A stretch of 64,000 bases of DNA from CALOCY01 sp942491975 (GTDB lineage Bacteria; Bacteroidota; Bacteroidia; Bacteroidales; Prolixibacteraceae): positions 1,054,001-1,118,000 of the forward strand of contig CALOCY010000004.1 in the NCBI GenBank assembly GCA_942491975.1, in the 5' to 3' direction. The notes below the pieces were generated by a model. It was not told the origin of the DNA. It was given only the letters and a program-made list of their open reading frames with translations, and did no database searches. Position 1 is the first letter of the stretch. Each line of letters starts with the position of its first letter. Made by a program: the position numbers and the translations under genes. Positions 1 to 7,455 of the stretch are shown here, piece by piece.

Positions 1-243
1 TACGAACAAAGCCCTGAGCTGTTCAAACTGTATGAAGCCGATGAATATGTCGATTTAGTGGTCGATTATCTGGAAGTATTAAACCCTAACATCATCGTAG
101 AACGCTTTATTAGCCAGGCTCCACCCGAAATGCTCATTGCCCCCCAATGGGGATTAAAGAATTTTGAATTTGTAGCCAAAGTGGAAAAGCGGTTGGAGCA
201 ACGTGATACGTGGCAGGGACACTTATATAACCTGCCGCTTTAG
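1..243 (+). CDS. yhcC: Radical SAM protein, YhcC/TIGR01212 family (C-terminal part only)
   Basis: The reading frame is open from the first base of the window and ends at TAG 241-243, so only the last 80 residues are present. They match the C-terminus of the YhcC/TIGR01212 radical SAM family: an LxPxI(I)VER-like segment followed by APPEMLIAPQWGLKNFE and an ERRD-W-QG-like ending (here EQRDTWQG). The Cys triad that binds the iron-sulfur cluster would be upstream of the window. The family's physiological role is not settled. A perfect-stem hairpin (231-250, 9 bp with one G.T) covers the stop codon. A decayed second copy of this gene end lies at about 1809-1907. Confidence 0.8.
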   Translation, partial: YEQSPELFKLYEADEYVDLVVDYLEVLNPNIIVERFISQAPPEMLIAPQWGLKNFEFVAKVEKRLEQRDTWQGHLYNLPL

Positions 244-276
244 CGGTAGGCATGCTATGTCGTAACAAAAATACGG

Positions 277-294
277 AAACGGTTTTAACCGTTT
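277..294. terminator. Palindromic hairpin after yhcC
   Basis: AAACGGTT and AACCGTTT form an 8-bp perfect stem with a 2-base loop, 34 bases after the yhcC stop. A short T run lies inside the 3' arm and AAG follows. It is plausibly the yhcC terminator, but the U tract is weak. Confidence 0.4.
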
Positions 295-316
295 TAAGAA
301 GGTTGCGTATTGTTGT

Positions 317-631
317 TTATGCTATTTCCAGATGAGCATCTGTATCAAAATCAATGGTCATTTTCACCTTAGCCTTTAACGCATTAAAAACTTTCATAAT
401 GGTTGATAATCGAACATCTTTTGTGTTGTTTTCAATTTTTGAAATCTGTGCTTTTTGAACACCAATTAATTTACCCAATTGTTCCTGGGTCAGGTGTTTC
501 TCTTTCCGTGCTTTTTTAATCATGTCACCAAGGATATCCAATTTAAGTTCGAACTCAAATTGTTTCCTATCAGCACTTCCTTTTTTGCCAATATACTTAT
601 CTGTTAACGCTTCCAGTGTCTGTGTTGCCAT
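317..631 (-). CDS. HTH XRE-family regulator, HigA-like orphan antitoxin
   Basis: A 104-residue protein. Residues about 35-90 form an XRE/Cro-type helix-turn-helix: I-K-K-A-R-K-E-K-H-L-T-Q-E-Q-L-G, then the recognition helix around VQKAQISKIENN. The N-terminal region (ALTDKYIGKKGSADRKQFE) and overall length resemble HigA-type antitoxins of type II toxin-antitoxin systems. In HigBA the toxin gene precedes higA, but the 330 bases upstream on this strand carry no RelE/HigB-like frame, so it appears orphaned. It sits in a decayed accessory patch. It could also be an ordinary small repressor. Confidence 0.7.
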   Translation of the reverse strand: MATQTLEALTDKYIGKKGSADRKQFEFELKLDILGDMIKKARKEKHLTQEQLGKLIGVQKAQISKIENNTKDVRLSTIMKVFNALKAKVKMTIDFDTDAHLEIA

Positions 632-662
632 TCATGTTAAGTTATTGGTTTTTTGAATAAAT

Positions 663-719
663 GGGGCTTTGCCCCAAACCCCACTTCGTTTCTTTTCCTT
701 AGATGAAAAGAAACGGAAG
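663..719. repeat. Two adjacent hairpins in a gene-free stretch (632-963)
   Basis: GGGGC-TTT-GCCCC (663-675) is followed by a long inverted repeat pairing 684-697 (CTTCGTTTCTTTTC) with 705-719 (GAAAAGAAACGGAAG, one extra G). No reading frame with recognisable content was found in 632-963; apart from these hairpins and the palindrome at 907-940 I see nothing in it. Confidence 0.5.
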
Positions 720-906
720 CAAAGAAAAATCAAGCCAAAATAAAGCTCTTTCAATTTTCAATGTAGCTAATTAGCCCGCATCACGCAATTTTGGCGGCTC
801 ACGAACAAGTTTAGTCACTTGAATTACTCATTTCGCGAATATTAAATCTGATTCAGGTTACAAATATAATGTATATCTCCTTATTGGGAAACTTATTTGT
901 TGTTTT

Positions 907-940
907 AAGGATGTCATCTCTTTCAAAAGATGACATCCTT
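907..940. repeat. GATGTCATC palindrome, copy 1
   Basis: Arms AAGGATGTCATC and GATGACATCCTT separated by 10 bases. It lies 24 bases beyond the stop of the minus-strand pseudogene 964-1573. First of 11 complete copies of a dispersed intergenic hairpin in this window. Confidence 0.85.
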
Positions 941-963
941 GTAAGGCAGGAGAGGTTTTTACG

Positions 964-1573
964 TTAGCTTCGTACGATTTTGCCTAACGATTCCAGTAGT
1001 TGTGGGTTATCTTCTAACGCAATTTTTGCTACGGCGTAGAATTCGCTCATCCAATCATCGATTGTTGCCAATGCTGCATCTTTGGCTTTTGTAGTGTCTT
1101 GTGATTCCCCTTTTTCTCTCAAATATTCTGTTCGTGCTGTTTCCAGCTCAGTTATGAGGGTGTTGGTGGTGGTTAAATCGTCGGCTGTAATTTTCAATCG
1201 TGCCAATTTTGCCTGTATGGCTGGGTCTGCCAATGCTACGGAATAGAATTTCCGGATGGTCTCTAGCCATTTTAGGTATGCTTTGGGCAGGCTGCCCTGA
1301 TACGGCCAACTGATCCATTGTAAGCGAATTGTTGCGGAAAATTACTTTTGCTTTTTTGCGGTGTAAAGCGTAGGTATTGGCCAGGTTTTCTTTTAGCATT
1401 GAAAAATTGTTGTATGCTGCCGAAGTTTCATCGTCTTCGGTTTTGTTGGCATTATACGCCTCTCGTGTTTCGGTTAACAGGGCTTTGCCCTGGGTAATTA
1501 CTTCGGCAGTGTAACCAAACTCTGCCATAGTTGTGGCAATGGCCGGTTGTTTTTCCACTTGCATTTGCACCAT
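964..1573 (-). pseudogene. Frameshifted conserved hypothetical protein (Bacteroidota helical family)
   Basis: Two overlapping minus-strand frames encode one protein. The upstream part reads PAIATTMAEFGYTAEVITQG up to QPAQSIPK and then goes out of frame. The downstream frame continues as KWLETIRKFYSVALADPAIQ to a stop at 964. The switch is at the run of four T (plus strand) 1270-1273, consistent with one added base. The joined product is about 200 residues, helical and highly charged, ending in DDWMSEFYAVAKIALED-type sequence seen in small Bacteroidota hypothetical proteins. The 5' end is also abnormal: it is fused to the start of an AAA ATPase gene. Function is unknown. Confidence 0.7.
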
Positions 1574-1661
1574 AAATAAAATTCACCTTTCTCAAATCAG
1601 TAATTTGAATACCTGTGTTGTCGCAGGTTGCAATATTTCTAATATTTATGAACTCTATCAT
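1545..1661 (-). pseudogene. 5' stub of an AAA_13-like (SMC/PrrC-type) ATPase
   Basis: The first ~39 codons read MIEFINIRNIATCD, then DLRKVNFIYGANASGKTT, the N-terminus of an AAA_13-type ATPase ending at its Walker A motif (GANASGKTT). Immediately after the Walker A lysine and threonines the sequence switches to the interior of the unrelated gene at 964-1573. The ATPase body, including signature motif and Walker B, is gone. The junction at about 1543-1551 therefore marks a deletion or recombination that fused two genes. Proteins of this type are common in defence islands, but nothing else of such an island remains here. Confidence 0.6.
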
Positions 1662-1808
1662 TTAGTCTGCATTTTTTTCAGCTTGTGGGGAACTCTTATA
1701 AACAAAACTAACAATATACATTGATAATAACAACGCATTTGCAAAATGTTATTAACTGAAATGCAGTTGTTGGCTGTATCTGTTATACAGATTATCGGTT
1801 AGTGTAAG

Positions 1809-1907
1809 ACAGAGGTGCTTATTATTCCCCAATGGGGGCTAAAGAACTTTGAGTTTGTAGAAAAAGTAGAAAAATGGTTGGAATAGTGTGATAGGCAGGG
1901 GAGGCTG
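1809..1907 (+). pseudogene. Decayed duplicate of the yhcC 3' end
   Basis: Bases 1815-1906 align closely with 130-220 of the yhcC gene end. The translation reads VLIIPQWGLKNFEFVEKVEK, then WLE and a premature TAG (1884-1886), against MLIAPQWGLKNFEFVAKVEK in the first copy. After the stop, GTGTGATA-GGCAGGG still matches the first copy. It has no start codon of its own. The two copies bracket the 1.6 kb accessory patch, suggesting a duplication linked to an insertion between them. Confidence 0.7.
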
Positions 1908-1932
1908 TTTCAATGAACAATGACTTGAATTC

Positions 1933-1966
1933 AAGGATGTCATCTTTGGGGAAAGATGACATCCTT
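1933..1966. repeat. GATGTCATC palindrome, copy 2
   Basis: Perfect 15-bp arms AAGGATGTCATCTTT / AAAGATGACATCCTT around a GGGG loop, 17 bases past the stop of the minus-strand serine palmitoyltransferase gene. It could terminate that gene. Confidence 0.9.
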
Positions 1967-1982
1967 GTAAGCATAAATCTTT

Positions 1983-3221
1983 TTACGGCATCAACGAAAC
2001 TCTATCGTAATAGCCATCCTTCAATTTAATGGATACTTGTTTAAAGGCTTCTAACGTTTCGTTAATATCTTCATCGGTATGTTCGGAAGTGGCCACCAAA
2101 CGAAACAGGATCACATCTTTGGGCACTACCGGGTAGATTACACCGGAGCAGAAGATGTTGTGGTTTTCACGCAGGTCAATCAATACATTTTTAGCAGCAT
2201 CTAATGATCCATGCAGATAGACAGGGGTAATGGGCGATTCGCCGCCGCCTGTGGTCAATCCCAGATCAATAAGTCCCTGGCGTAGTTTCCGGGCATTTTC
2301 CCACATTTTCTCCCGAAGTTTTGGGGTCTTTTTGAGGACTTCTAATCTTTTTATGGCACCCAGCGTAGTGACCATGGGCAATGATTTGGCAAATACTTGT
2401 GAGCGGGCGTTGTAATATAAGTATTTCACCACATGCGCTTTGGCAGCCAAAAATGCACCTACTGAAGCCATTGATTTGGCAAACGTGGCAAAATAGAAAT
2501 CTATTTCATCCTGGATGCCTTGCTCTTCTCCGGTACCTGCACCTGTTTTGCCGAGTACACCAAATCCGTGTGCATCGTCAATAAAAATCCGGAATTTATA
2601 CTTTTGCTTTAATGCCACAATCTCTCTCAAATAGCCTTGGTCACCCCGCATGCTAAATACACCCTCACTAATCACCAATATTCCGCCTCCGGTTTCGGCA
2701 ATAATCTTTTGGGCTTTCACCAGTTGTTGCTCCAGATGAGCCATGTCATTGTGCTTAAACGCCATGCGTTTACCGCGGTGTAACCGTACGCCATCAATAA
2801 TGCAGGCATGCGACTCTTCATCGTAGATTACTACATCGTGCCGTGAAAGAATAGCGTCAATGGAAGATACCACACCGGGATACCCAAAGTTGAAAAGGAT
2901 AGAACTCTCTTTTCCCACAAAATCGGCCAACAATTGCTCCAGTTCTTCATGCTCATCCTGATGGCCCGACATGATCCGCGAACCCATAGGAAAAGACATG
3001 GAGTATTTGGCGGCTGCTTCAGCATCTGTTTTGGTGACTTCAGGGTGGTTGGCTATGCCCACATAGTTATTCAGGCTCCATACAATTTTCTCTTTTCCGT
3101 TAAAAAGCATTCGGGTAGAGAGTGGCCCTTTTAATTTAGGGAAAGTAATATACCCATGTCCCTGTTCAACCACATTGCCAAAGGCACCTTTGTGTACATG
3201 CAATTTATCTAGAATATCCAT
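1983..3221 (-). CDS. spt: Serine palmitoyltransferase (PLP-dependent alpha-oxoamine synthase)
   Basis: A 412-residue fold-type I PLP enzyme of the SPT/KBL/BioF group. This family condenses serine with a fatty acyl-CoA or acyl-ACP to 3-ketosphinganine, the first step of sphingolipid synthesis. Visible motifs are NNYVGIANHPEV near residue 50, SRIMSGHQDEHEELE, the cofactor-binding FIDDAHGFGVLG near 215, and FATFAKSMASVGAF near 248 containing the Schiff-base lysine. Length and motifs fit Bacteroides-type SPT rather than BioF or glycine C-acetyltransferase, though family assignment from sequence alone is not absolute. It stands alone, with dispersed palindromes on both sides. Sphingolipids are typical of Bacteroidota. 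Confidence 0.85.
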   Translation of the reverse strand: MDILDKLHVHKGAFGNVVEQGHGYITFPKLKGPLSTRMLFNGKEKIVWSLNNYVGIANHPEVTKTDAEAAAKYSMSFPMGSRIMSGHQDEHEELEQLLADFVGKESSILFNFGYPGVVSSIDAILSRHDVVIYDEESHACIIDGVRLHRGKRMAFKHNDMAHLEQQLVKAQKIIAETGGGILVISEGVFSMRGDQGYLREIVALKQKYKFRIFIDDAHGFGVLGKTGAGTGEEQGIQDEIDFYFATFAKSMASVGAFLAAKAHVVKYLYYNARSQVFAKSLPMVTTLGAIKRLEVLKKTPKLREKMWENARKLRQGLIDLGLTTGGGESPITPVYLHGSLDAAKNVLIDLRENHNIFCSGVIYPVVPKDVILFRLVATSEHTDEDINETLEAFKQVSIKLKDGYYDRVSLMP

Positions 3222-3332
3222 AGCTCGTTTTTAGGGTGATAATGTTTTGAATTACAACTGGTATAAATGTACAATAAATAACGGGGTTTCATCCGTTATA
3301 TTGTTAATCTTATTTAAATGTTGTTATGTTTA

Positions 3333-3366
3333 AAGGATGTCATCTTTCCTCAAAGATGACATCCCT
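3333..3366. repeat. GATGTCATC palindrome, copy 3
   Basis: Arms AAGGATGTCATCTTT and AAAGATGACATCCCT with loop CCTC. It lies in a divergent region (5' of spt on minus, 5' of the DUF3800 remnant on plus), a place where a terminator is not expected. Confidence 0.9.
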
Positions 3367-3449
3367 GCAAGCCCTTTTAGCGTTTTGCCAATTGTGGGAA
3401 TAGCTGTACATTAGGTACATGTATGCTTATGTTGGGTGCAATTTAAGAA

Positions 3450-4394
3450 ATGAAAAATAAAGGATTTGTATATTATGATGATTCAAAGCATCCAGAAGCA
3501 GATTTTTATTTGGGAGCTTTTGTTTATTCGTGAAACTCAAATTTCAAAAACGTAGTGCATTGAAATTTATAAGTTGAACGAATTCCGATAGCGTAGCGTA
3601 TCGGGATAAATGAGTTAATACTCCGATGCTTGCATCGATCAAAAAAGAATTCCTTTTTGATACCTCGACAGCTCTGCTGCGAGGTAGTTCATTTGGATAA
3701 TGAGATTAGTGAATTCATCTCTTCCTGTGGACTTGATCCAGAAAAGGATGAATTCAAAAGTCGATTTAGAATGGATCAAAATCCAGAGCAGAAAGAACTT
3801 AGAGAATATCTTAAAAGACTGATTAGTGAAATAAAAATAAGTTTAGTAATTTCTCCTCCTAATGAGAATGAGTTTAAGATTGCGACAAGTAAAGCTATTA
3901 TCATGTTCATTGAAAAGAATCAAGAAGAAATTAAGCTTCCATTAAAAATTTTTCTAGATCAGGGAATTTATAAGAATGAGAATGACGAAGATTATAAAAC
4001 GACTATTAGTTCACTTGATTCCAATTTAATAGACCATAAAATAGAGCAAGATTCAAAGAAAATTAAAGGGATACAGCTTGCTGATCTAGTTGCTCACACT
4101 TGTTCAATAATAATGAAAGAATCATTAGGATTAATAAATAAAACAGTAAAAGCGGGGAATAATTCTGGTTATGACCCGGATACTGATATTAACTTAGGAT
4201 TTGAAATGTGGACAGGGATTAGATATAATTTTTTTGCAATTCCACCGTCTCATCCAGATGAATGTGAAAGTCAATTGGATTGTGTCGCTGTAGTTGGTAA
4301 GAAAGGATTATTTATATCAGAAAATAGTTCTGAAAAAGTTAAAATAGAAGCTCAAGAGCGATTTGGAGAAATGTATCTTGGATGTATTCATTAA
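3450..4394 (+). pseudogene. DUF3800 protein, interrupted
   Basis: ATG 3450 opens a frame reading MKNKGFVYYDDSKHPEAD, then FYLGAFVYS, the usual N-terminus of DUF3800 proteins (acidic strand, then LGA). It stops at TGA 3531. The same frame resumes near 3690 (HLDNEISEFISSCGLDPEKD) and runs to 4394 with the C-terminal KGIQLADLVAHTCS motif typical of the family (QLADL). The ~160 bases between contain stops and four hairpins and are not family sequence, so the gene is insertionally inactivated. The downstream ATG at 3630 lies inside the insert. DUF3800 proteins have a nuclease-like fold and are often found in defence or mobile regions; function here is unproven. Confidence 0.65.
3534..3690. repeat. 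Small hairpin-rich insertion in the DUF3800 gene
   Basis: Four consecutive hairpins: CCGATA/TATCGG (3585-3604), CGATGC/GCATCG (3624-3637), TCAAAAA/TTTTTGA (3639-3660) and CCTCG-CAGC/GCTG-CGAGG (3663-3684, one bulged A). The boundaries are approximate and I could not identify a target-site duplication. It has no coding capacity, so it would be a non-autonomous element if mobile. Confidence 0.45.
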
Positions 4395-4437
4395 AAAAAC
4401 AGAAAACACGTAACTATATCATCTCATCACCAAATCC

Positions 4438-6273
4438 TCACATCAACCGATCAATAATATCTTTCCGATTCATTTTTAGTAATTCATTTTTGAGCTGATT
4501 TCGCACCTCTTTTTTGTACCAGAAAAAGAACTGTCGCTGTGTCAACTTCTCTTTTTGGGTACGGGCGGTGTATACTTTCTCTAGCGTATAGGGATGGTAG
4601 CCCGAATAATAAATAACAGTAGCCAATGTCATGGGTGTGGGAGTGAAATCCTGTACCTGCTCCAGTTGGAAATGAAGTTGTTTGGTCTCTACTGCTAGTT
4701 GTGCCATATCTTCGGGTTTACTGCCCGGGTGACTGGATATGAAGTAGGGAATCAGTTGTTGTTTCAACCCTTCTTTTGTATTGATCTTATTAAACAGCCG
4801 GTTTAACCGTTTGAACAGCTCAAAAGAGGGCTTGCGCATCAATTTTAACACCTCCTCTTCGGTATGTTCAGGGGCCACTTTCAAGCGTCCTGATACATGA
4901 TGCCGAATAACTTCGGTGATGTATGCACGGTTGACTTTGTCGACACCCGGTTTGTGAGAGCTGTTAAAAATAAGGTCATAGCGTATGCCACTGCCTATAA
5001 ATGCTTTTTTTACCCCTGGCATAGTTCTGATTTTTTGATACAATTCAAGTAGGGGGGCATGAGAGGTGTTGAGGTTTTTGCAAATAGAAGGATGGATGCA
5101 GCTGGGGCGTTTGCACCGCCTGCACTGTTCCATATCATCGCCCTGCATGCGGTACATATTTGCCGAAGGCCCGCCTACATCGCTGATATAGCCCTTAAAA
5201 TCGGGCATCTCTGTAATCTTTTTTACCTCTTTCAGGATAGAATTCTCCGATCGGCTTGCGATAAATTTACCCTGATGTGCCGATATGGTGCAAAAAGTAC
5301 ATCCGCCAAAGCACCCGCGGTGAATATTCACCGAATGGCGGATCATCTCGTAGGCAGGAATGGCCTCTTTATTTTTGTAGCGGGGATGGGGAAGCCGGGT
5401 ATACGGTAAATCGAAAAAATGATTGATCTCCTGTTCCTGCATGGGAGGCCAGGGAGGATTAATTACTATAGTCTGGTTGTCAATATCCTGCACCAATTTT
5501 GAAGCTTCCATTTTATTGGACTCCTCCTCAATGTGTTTAAAGTTTTTGGCATATTTTTTTTTGTCCTTCAAACACGTTTCATGACTGAACAGTCGAATTT
5601 CACTCCATTTTTTATTTGTAGCGTATGAACTGTTCCGGTCAATCAAAAATGCCGTTTGGGGAATGGTGGTGAGTTTATTAACGGGTATTCCGCGTTGCAT
5701 CAGTTGGGTAAATTCAATAATCGATTCTTCGCCCATTCCGTAAAACAACAGGTCAGCACCACTATCGTGCAATATGCCGGGCATTAAGCCATCTTTCCAG
5801 TAATCGTAATGGGTAACCCTGCGCAGTGAAGCTTCAATACCTCCGATAACCACTGGCGTATCAGGAAAGAGTTTTTTTAAGATGGTTGAATAGGTGATGG
5901 TGGCATAATCAGGCCTGAACCCTGCCTTTCCTCCGGGAGAATAGGCATCGTTGGACCGGCGCCGGCGATTGGCGGTGTAGTGGTTGATCATGGAATCCAT
6001 ACACCCTGCCGTAACGGCAAAGAAAAGGCGTGGTTTTCCCAGTTTCTTAAAATCGCGCAAATCATCCTGCCAGTTGGGTTGTGGCACAATGGCTACCCGA
6101 AGCCCTTCAGCTTCCAGTATCCGGCCTATTACAGCCGATCCAAAAGAGGGGTGGTCGACATAGGCATCACCCGAGAATAAAATAACATCCAACTCGTCCC
6201 ATCCGCGTTGTTCCACCTCTTTCTTTGTGGTAGGTAACCATTGGGTGATATAATAGTTGTTTTCTGCTGCCAC
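4438..6273 (-). CDS. ygiQ: YgiQ family radical SAM protein (UPF0313)
   Basis: A 611-residue protein starting ATG 6273. The N-terminal B12-binding-like Rossmann region begins WLPTTKKEVEQRGWDELDV and VILFSGDAYVDHPSFGSAVI. The radical SAM cluster motif CFGGCTFC (C-x3-C-x2-C) is near residues 319-326, followed by ISAHQGKFIASRS. A second Cys-rich stretch (CRRCKRPSCIHPSIC) lies near 382-397. The C-terminal DUF3362 region is present (PEHTEEEVLKLMRKPS, QDFTPTPMTLATVIYYSG). Length matches the family. The reaction catalysed is not established. It is monocistronic here. Confidence 0.92.
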   Translation of the reverse strand: MAAENNYYITQWLPTTKKEVEQRGWDELDVILFSGDAYVDHPSFGSAVIGRILEAEGLRVAIVPQPNWQDDLRDFKKLGKPRLFFAVTAGCMDSMINHYTANRRRRSNDAYSPGGKAGFRPDYATITYSTILKKLFPDTPVVIGGIEASLRRVTHYDYWKDGLMPGILHDSGADLLFYGMGEESIIEFTQLMQRGIPVNKLTTIPQTAFLIDRNSSYATNKKWSEIRLFSHETCLKDKKKYAKNFKHIEEESNKMEASKLVQDIDNQTIVINPPWPPMQEQEINHFFDLPYTRLPHPRYKNKEAIPAYEMIRHSVNIHRGCFGGCTFCTISAHQGKFIASRSENSILKEVKKITEMPDFKGYISDVGGPSANMYRMQGDDMEQCRRCKRPSCIHPSICKNLNTSHAPLLELYQKIRTMPGVKKAFIGSGIRYDLIFNSSHKPGVDKVNRAYITEVIRHHVSGRLKVAPEHTEEEVLKLMRKPSFELFKRLNRLFNKINTKEGLKQQLIPYFISSHPGSKPEDMAQLAVETKQLHFQLEQVQDFTPTPMTLATVIYYSGYHPYTLEKVYTARTQKEKLTQRQFFFWYKKEVRNQLKNELLKMNRKDIIDRLM

Positions 6274-6346
6274 GCGATAGTTGTTTCTACAAAAGTAGGA
6301 AATAGATTGTGATGCGAATCAAAGGTTGAAGTAAATATATAAAAGA

Positions 6347-6448
6347 TTACCACGAAGGGACACAAAGAAATGAAGATCAAAGGCTAATGCTCTGCCAAAT
6401 TAGACTTTGTACTACTTTGTGAACAACCTTCGTGTTACTTTGTGGTAA
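6347..6448. repeat. Inverted repeat pair upstream of ygiQ
   Basis: TTACCACGAAGGGACACAAAG (6347-6367, 21 bases with two natural halves) is mirrored by 6428-6448, whose reverse complement begins TTACCACAAAGTAACACGAAG. The two inner words CGAAG and CAAAG are swapped between arms. It fills most of the 6274-6552 gap; nothing coding was seen there. Confidence 0.5.
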
Positions 6449-6524
6449 AAAATAGTTTGATGCCTCGGTTGAATTTGTTATGGGTGAATGACTGATTAAA
6501 TATAGTTTAGTAATGGAAATCACC

Positions 6525-6532
6525 TATCTTTG
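6525..6532 (+). promoter_or_regulatory. Bacteroidota -7 box for the PHP phosphatase gene
   Basis: TATCTTTG fits the Bacteroidota consensus TAnnTTTG and lies 21 bases before the ATG at 6553. A TTTAG at about 6505 is a weak -33 candidate. Confidence 0.5.
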
Positions 6533-6552
6533 TTGGCCTCAAAGCAGATTTA

Positions 6553-7386
6553 ATGGAATACTATTGCTACCATTGTCATAGCACCTACTCCGATGGCAAA
6601 TCATCTTCACAGGAGATGGTTGATGCGGCGGTACGTTTTGGAATGAAACAGATTGGTTTTTCCGAACATGCACCTGTCCCTCTTGAAGTACTTTGGAGCA
6701 TGAAAGAGCCTCAGGTCAGGGAATACTGTGAAACAATTAATCGCCTGAAGAAACAGACAGACATTGAAGTATTATCAGGCATTGAAGCTGATTTTATTTC
6801 GGGCATGTCGCGTGATTTTAAGCGATTGAAAAAAGAGATGGGACTTGATTATGTGATAGGTTCGGTACACCTTGTCAAACCGATGTTTGGTAATCGGTTG
6901 TGGTTTATAGATGGCCCGGCCATTCATTATGAGAAAGGATTGAAGCAGATTTTTGGGAGTAACCCGAAATTAGCTGTGTCAACCTATTACAGGCAGATTC
7001 GGGCAATGGTGGCAACACAACGCCCGGATATTGTTGCACACCTAGATAAAGTCAGGATGAACAACCAACAACGCTTCTTCTCCGAAGATGAATTGTGGTA
7101 CATTGAGGAGGTTGACAGGACATTGGAGGCTATAAAACGGGCCGGGGTTATTGTTGAGGTTAATACACGAGGTCTCTACAAAGGCAAAACAGATGATTTT
7201 TTCCCCAATGTAGAAATACTGAAAAAGTGTCGGGAGTTGGAAATCCCTGTGACAATCAGTACCGATGCTCATCTTTCAACTGAATTGGTGTCAAAATATG
7301 ACGAAGCTTGTTTGATCCTCCAAAATATTGGTTTTGAGGGAATATATGTCTATAATGCGGGTAGTTGGGTACTTCAATCGTTTTAA
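6553..7386 (+). CDS. PHP-domain phosphatase, HisJ-like histidinol-phosphatase
   Basis: A 277-residue PHP protein. Metal ligands are visible: H7 and H9 (YHCHSTYSDG) with D14, then H39 (SEHAP), a Glu in LSGIEADF, H in IGSVHLV, H in IVAHLDKVRMN, and the terminal D and H in STDAH. Length and order match the HisJ type of histidinol-phosphate phosphatase (histidine synthesis, EC 3.1.3.15). No other his gene is nearby, so another phosphoester substrate is possible. A good TAnnTTTG promoter box lies just upstream, so it has its own promoter. Confidence 0.82.
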   Translation: MEYYCYHCHSTYSDGKSSSQEMVDAAVRFGMKQIGFSEHAPVPLEVLWSMKEPQVREYCETINRLKKQTDIEVLSGIEADFISGMSRDFKRLKKEMGLDYVIGSVHLVKPMFGNRLWFIDGPAIHYEKGLKQIFGSNPKLAVSTYYRQIRAMVATQRPDIVAHLDKVRMNNQQRFFSEDELWYIEEVDRTLEAIKRAGVIVEVNTRGLYKGKTDDFFPNVEILKKCRELEIPVTISTDAHLSTELVSKYDEACLILQNIGFEGIYVYNAGSWVLQSF

Positions 7387-7455
7387 AAAAAGTAAAAGAT
7401 ATTGCCTTTTATTCAGCAGGATTTTTAACTTTATTGCGGTGTAATGCGTTAATCT

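Noticed and set aside
964..1573. Programmed frameshift joining the two frames
   Set aside because: Only a four-base homopolymer is present, with no slippery heptamer or clear stimulatory structure, and the gene is already chimeric at its 5' end. Decay is the simpler reading.
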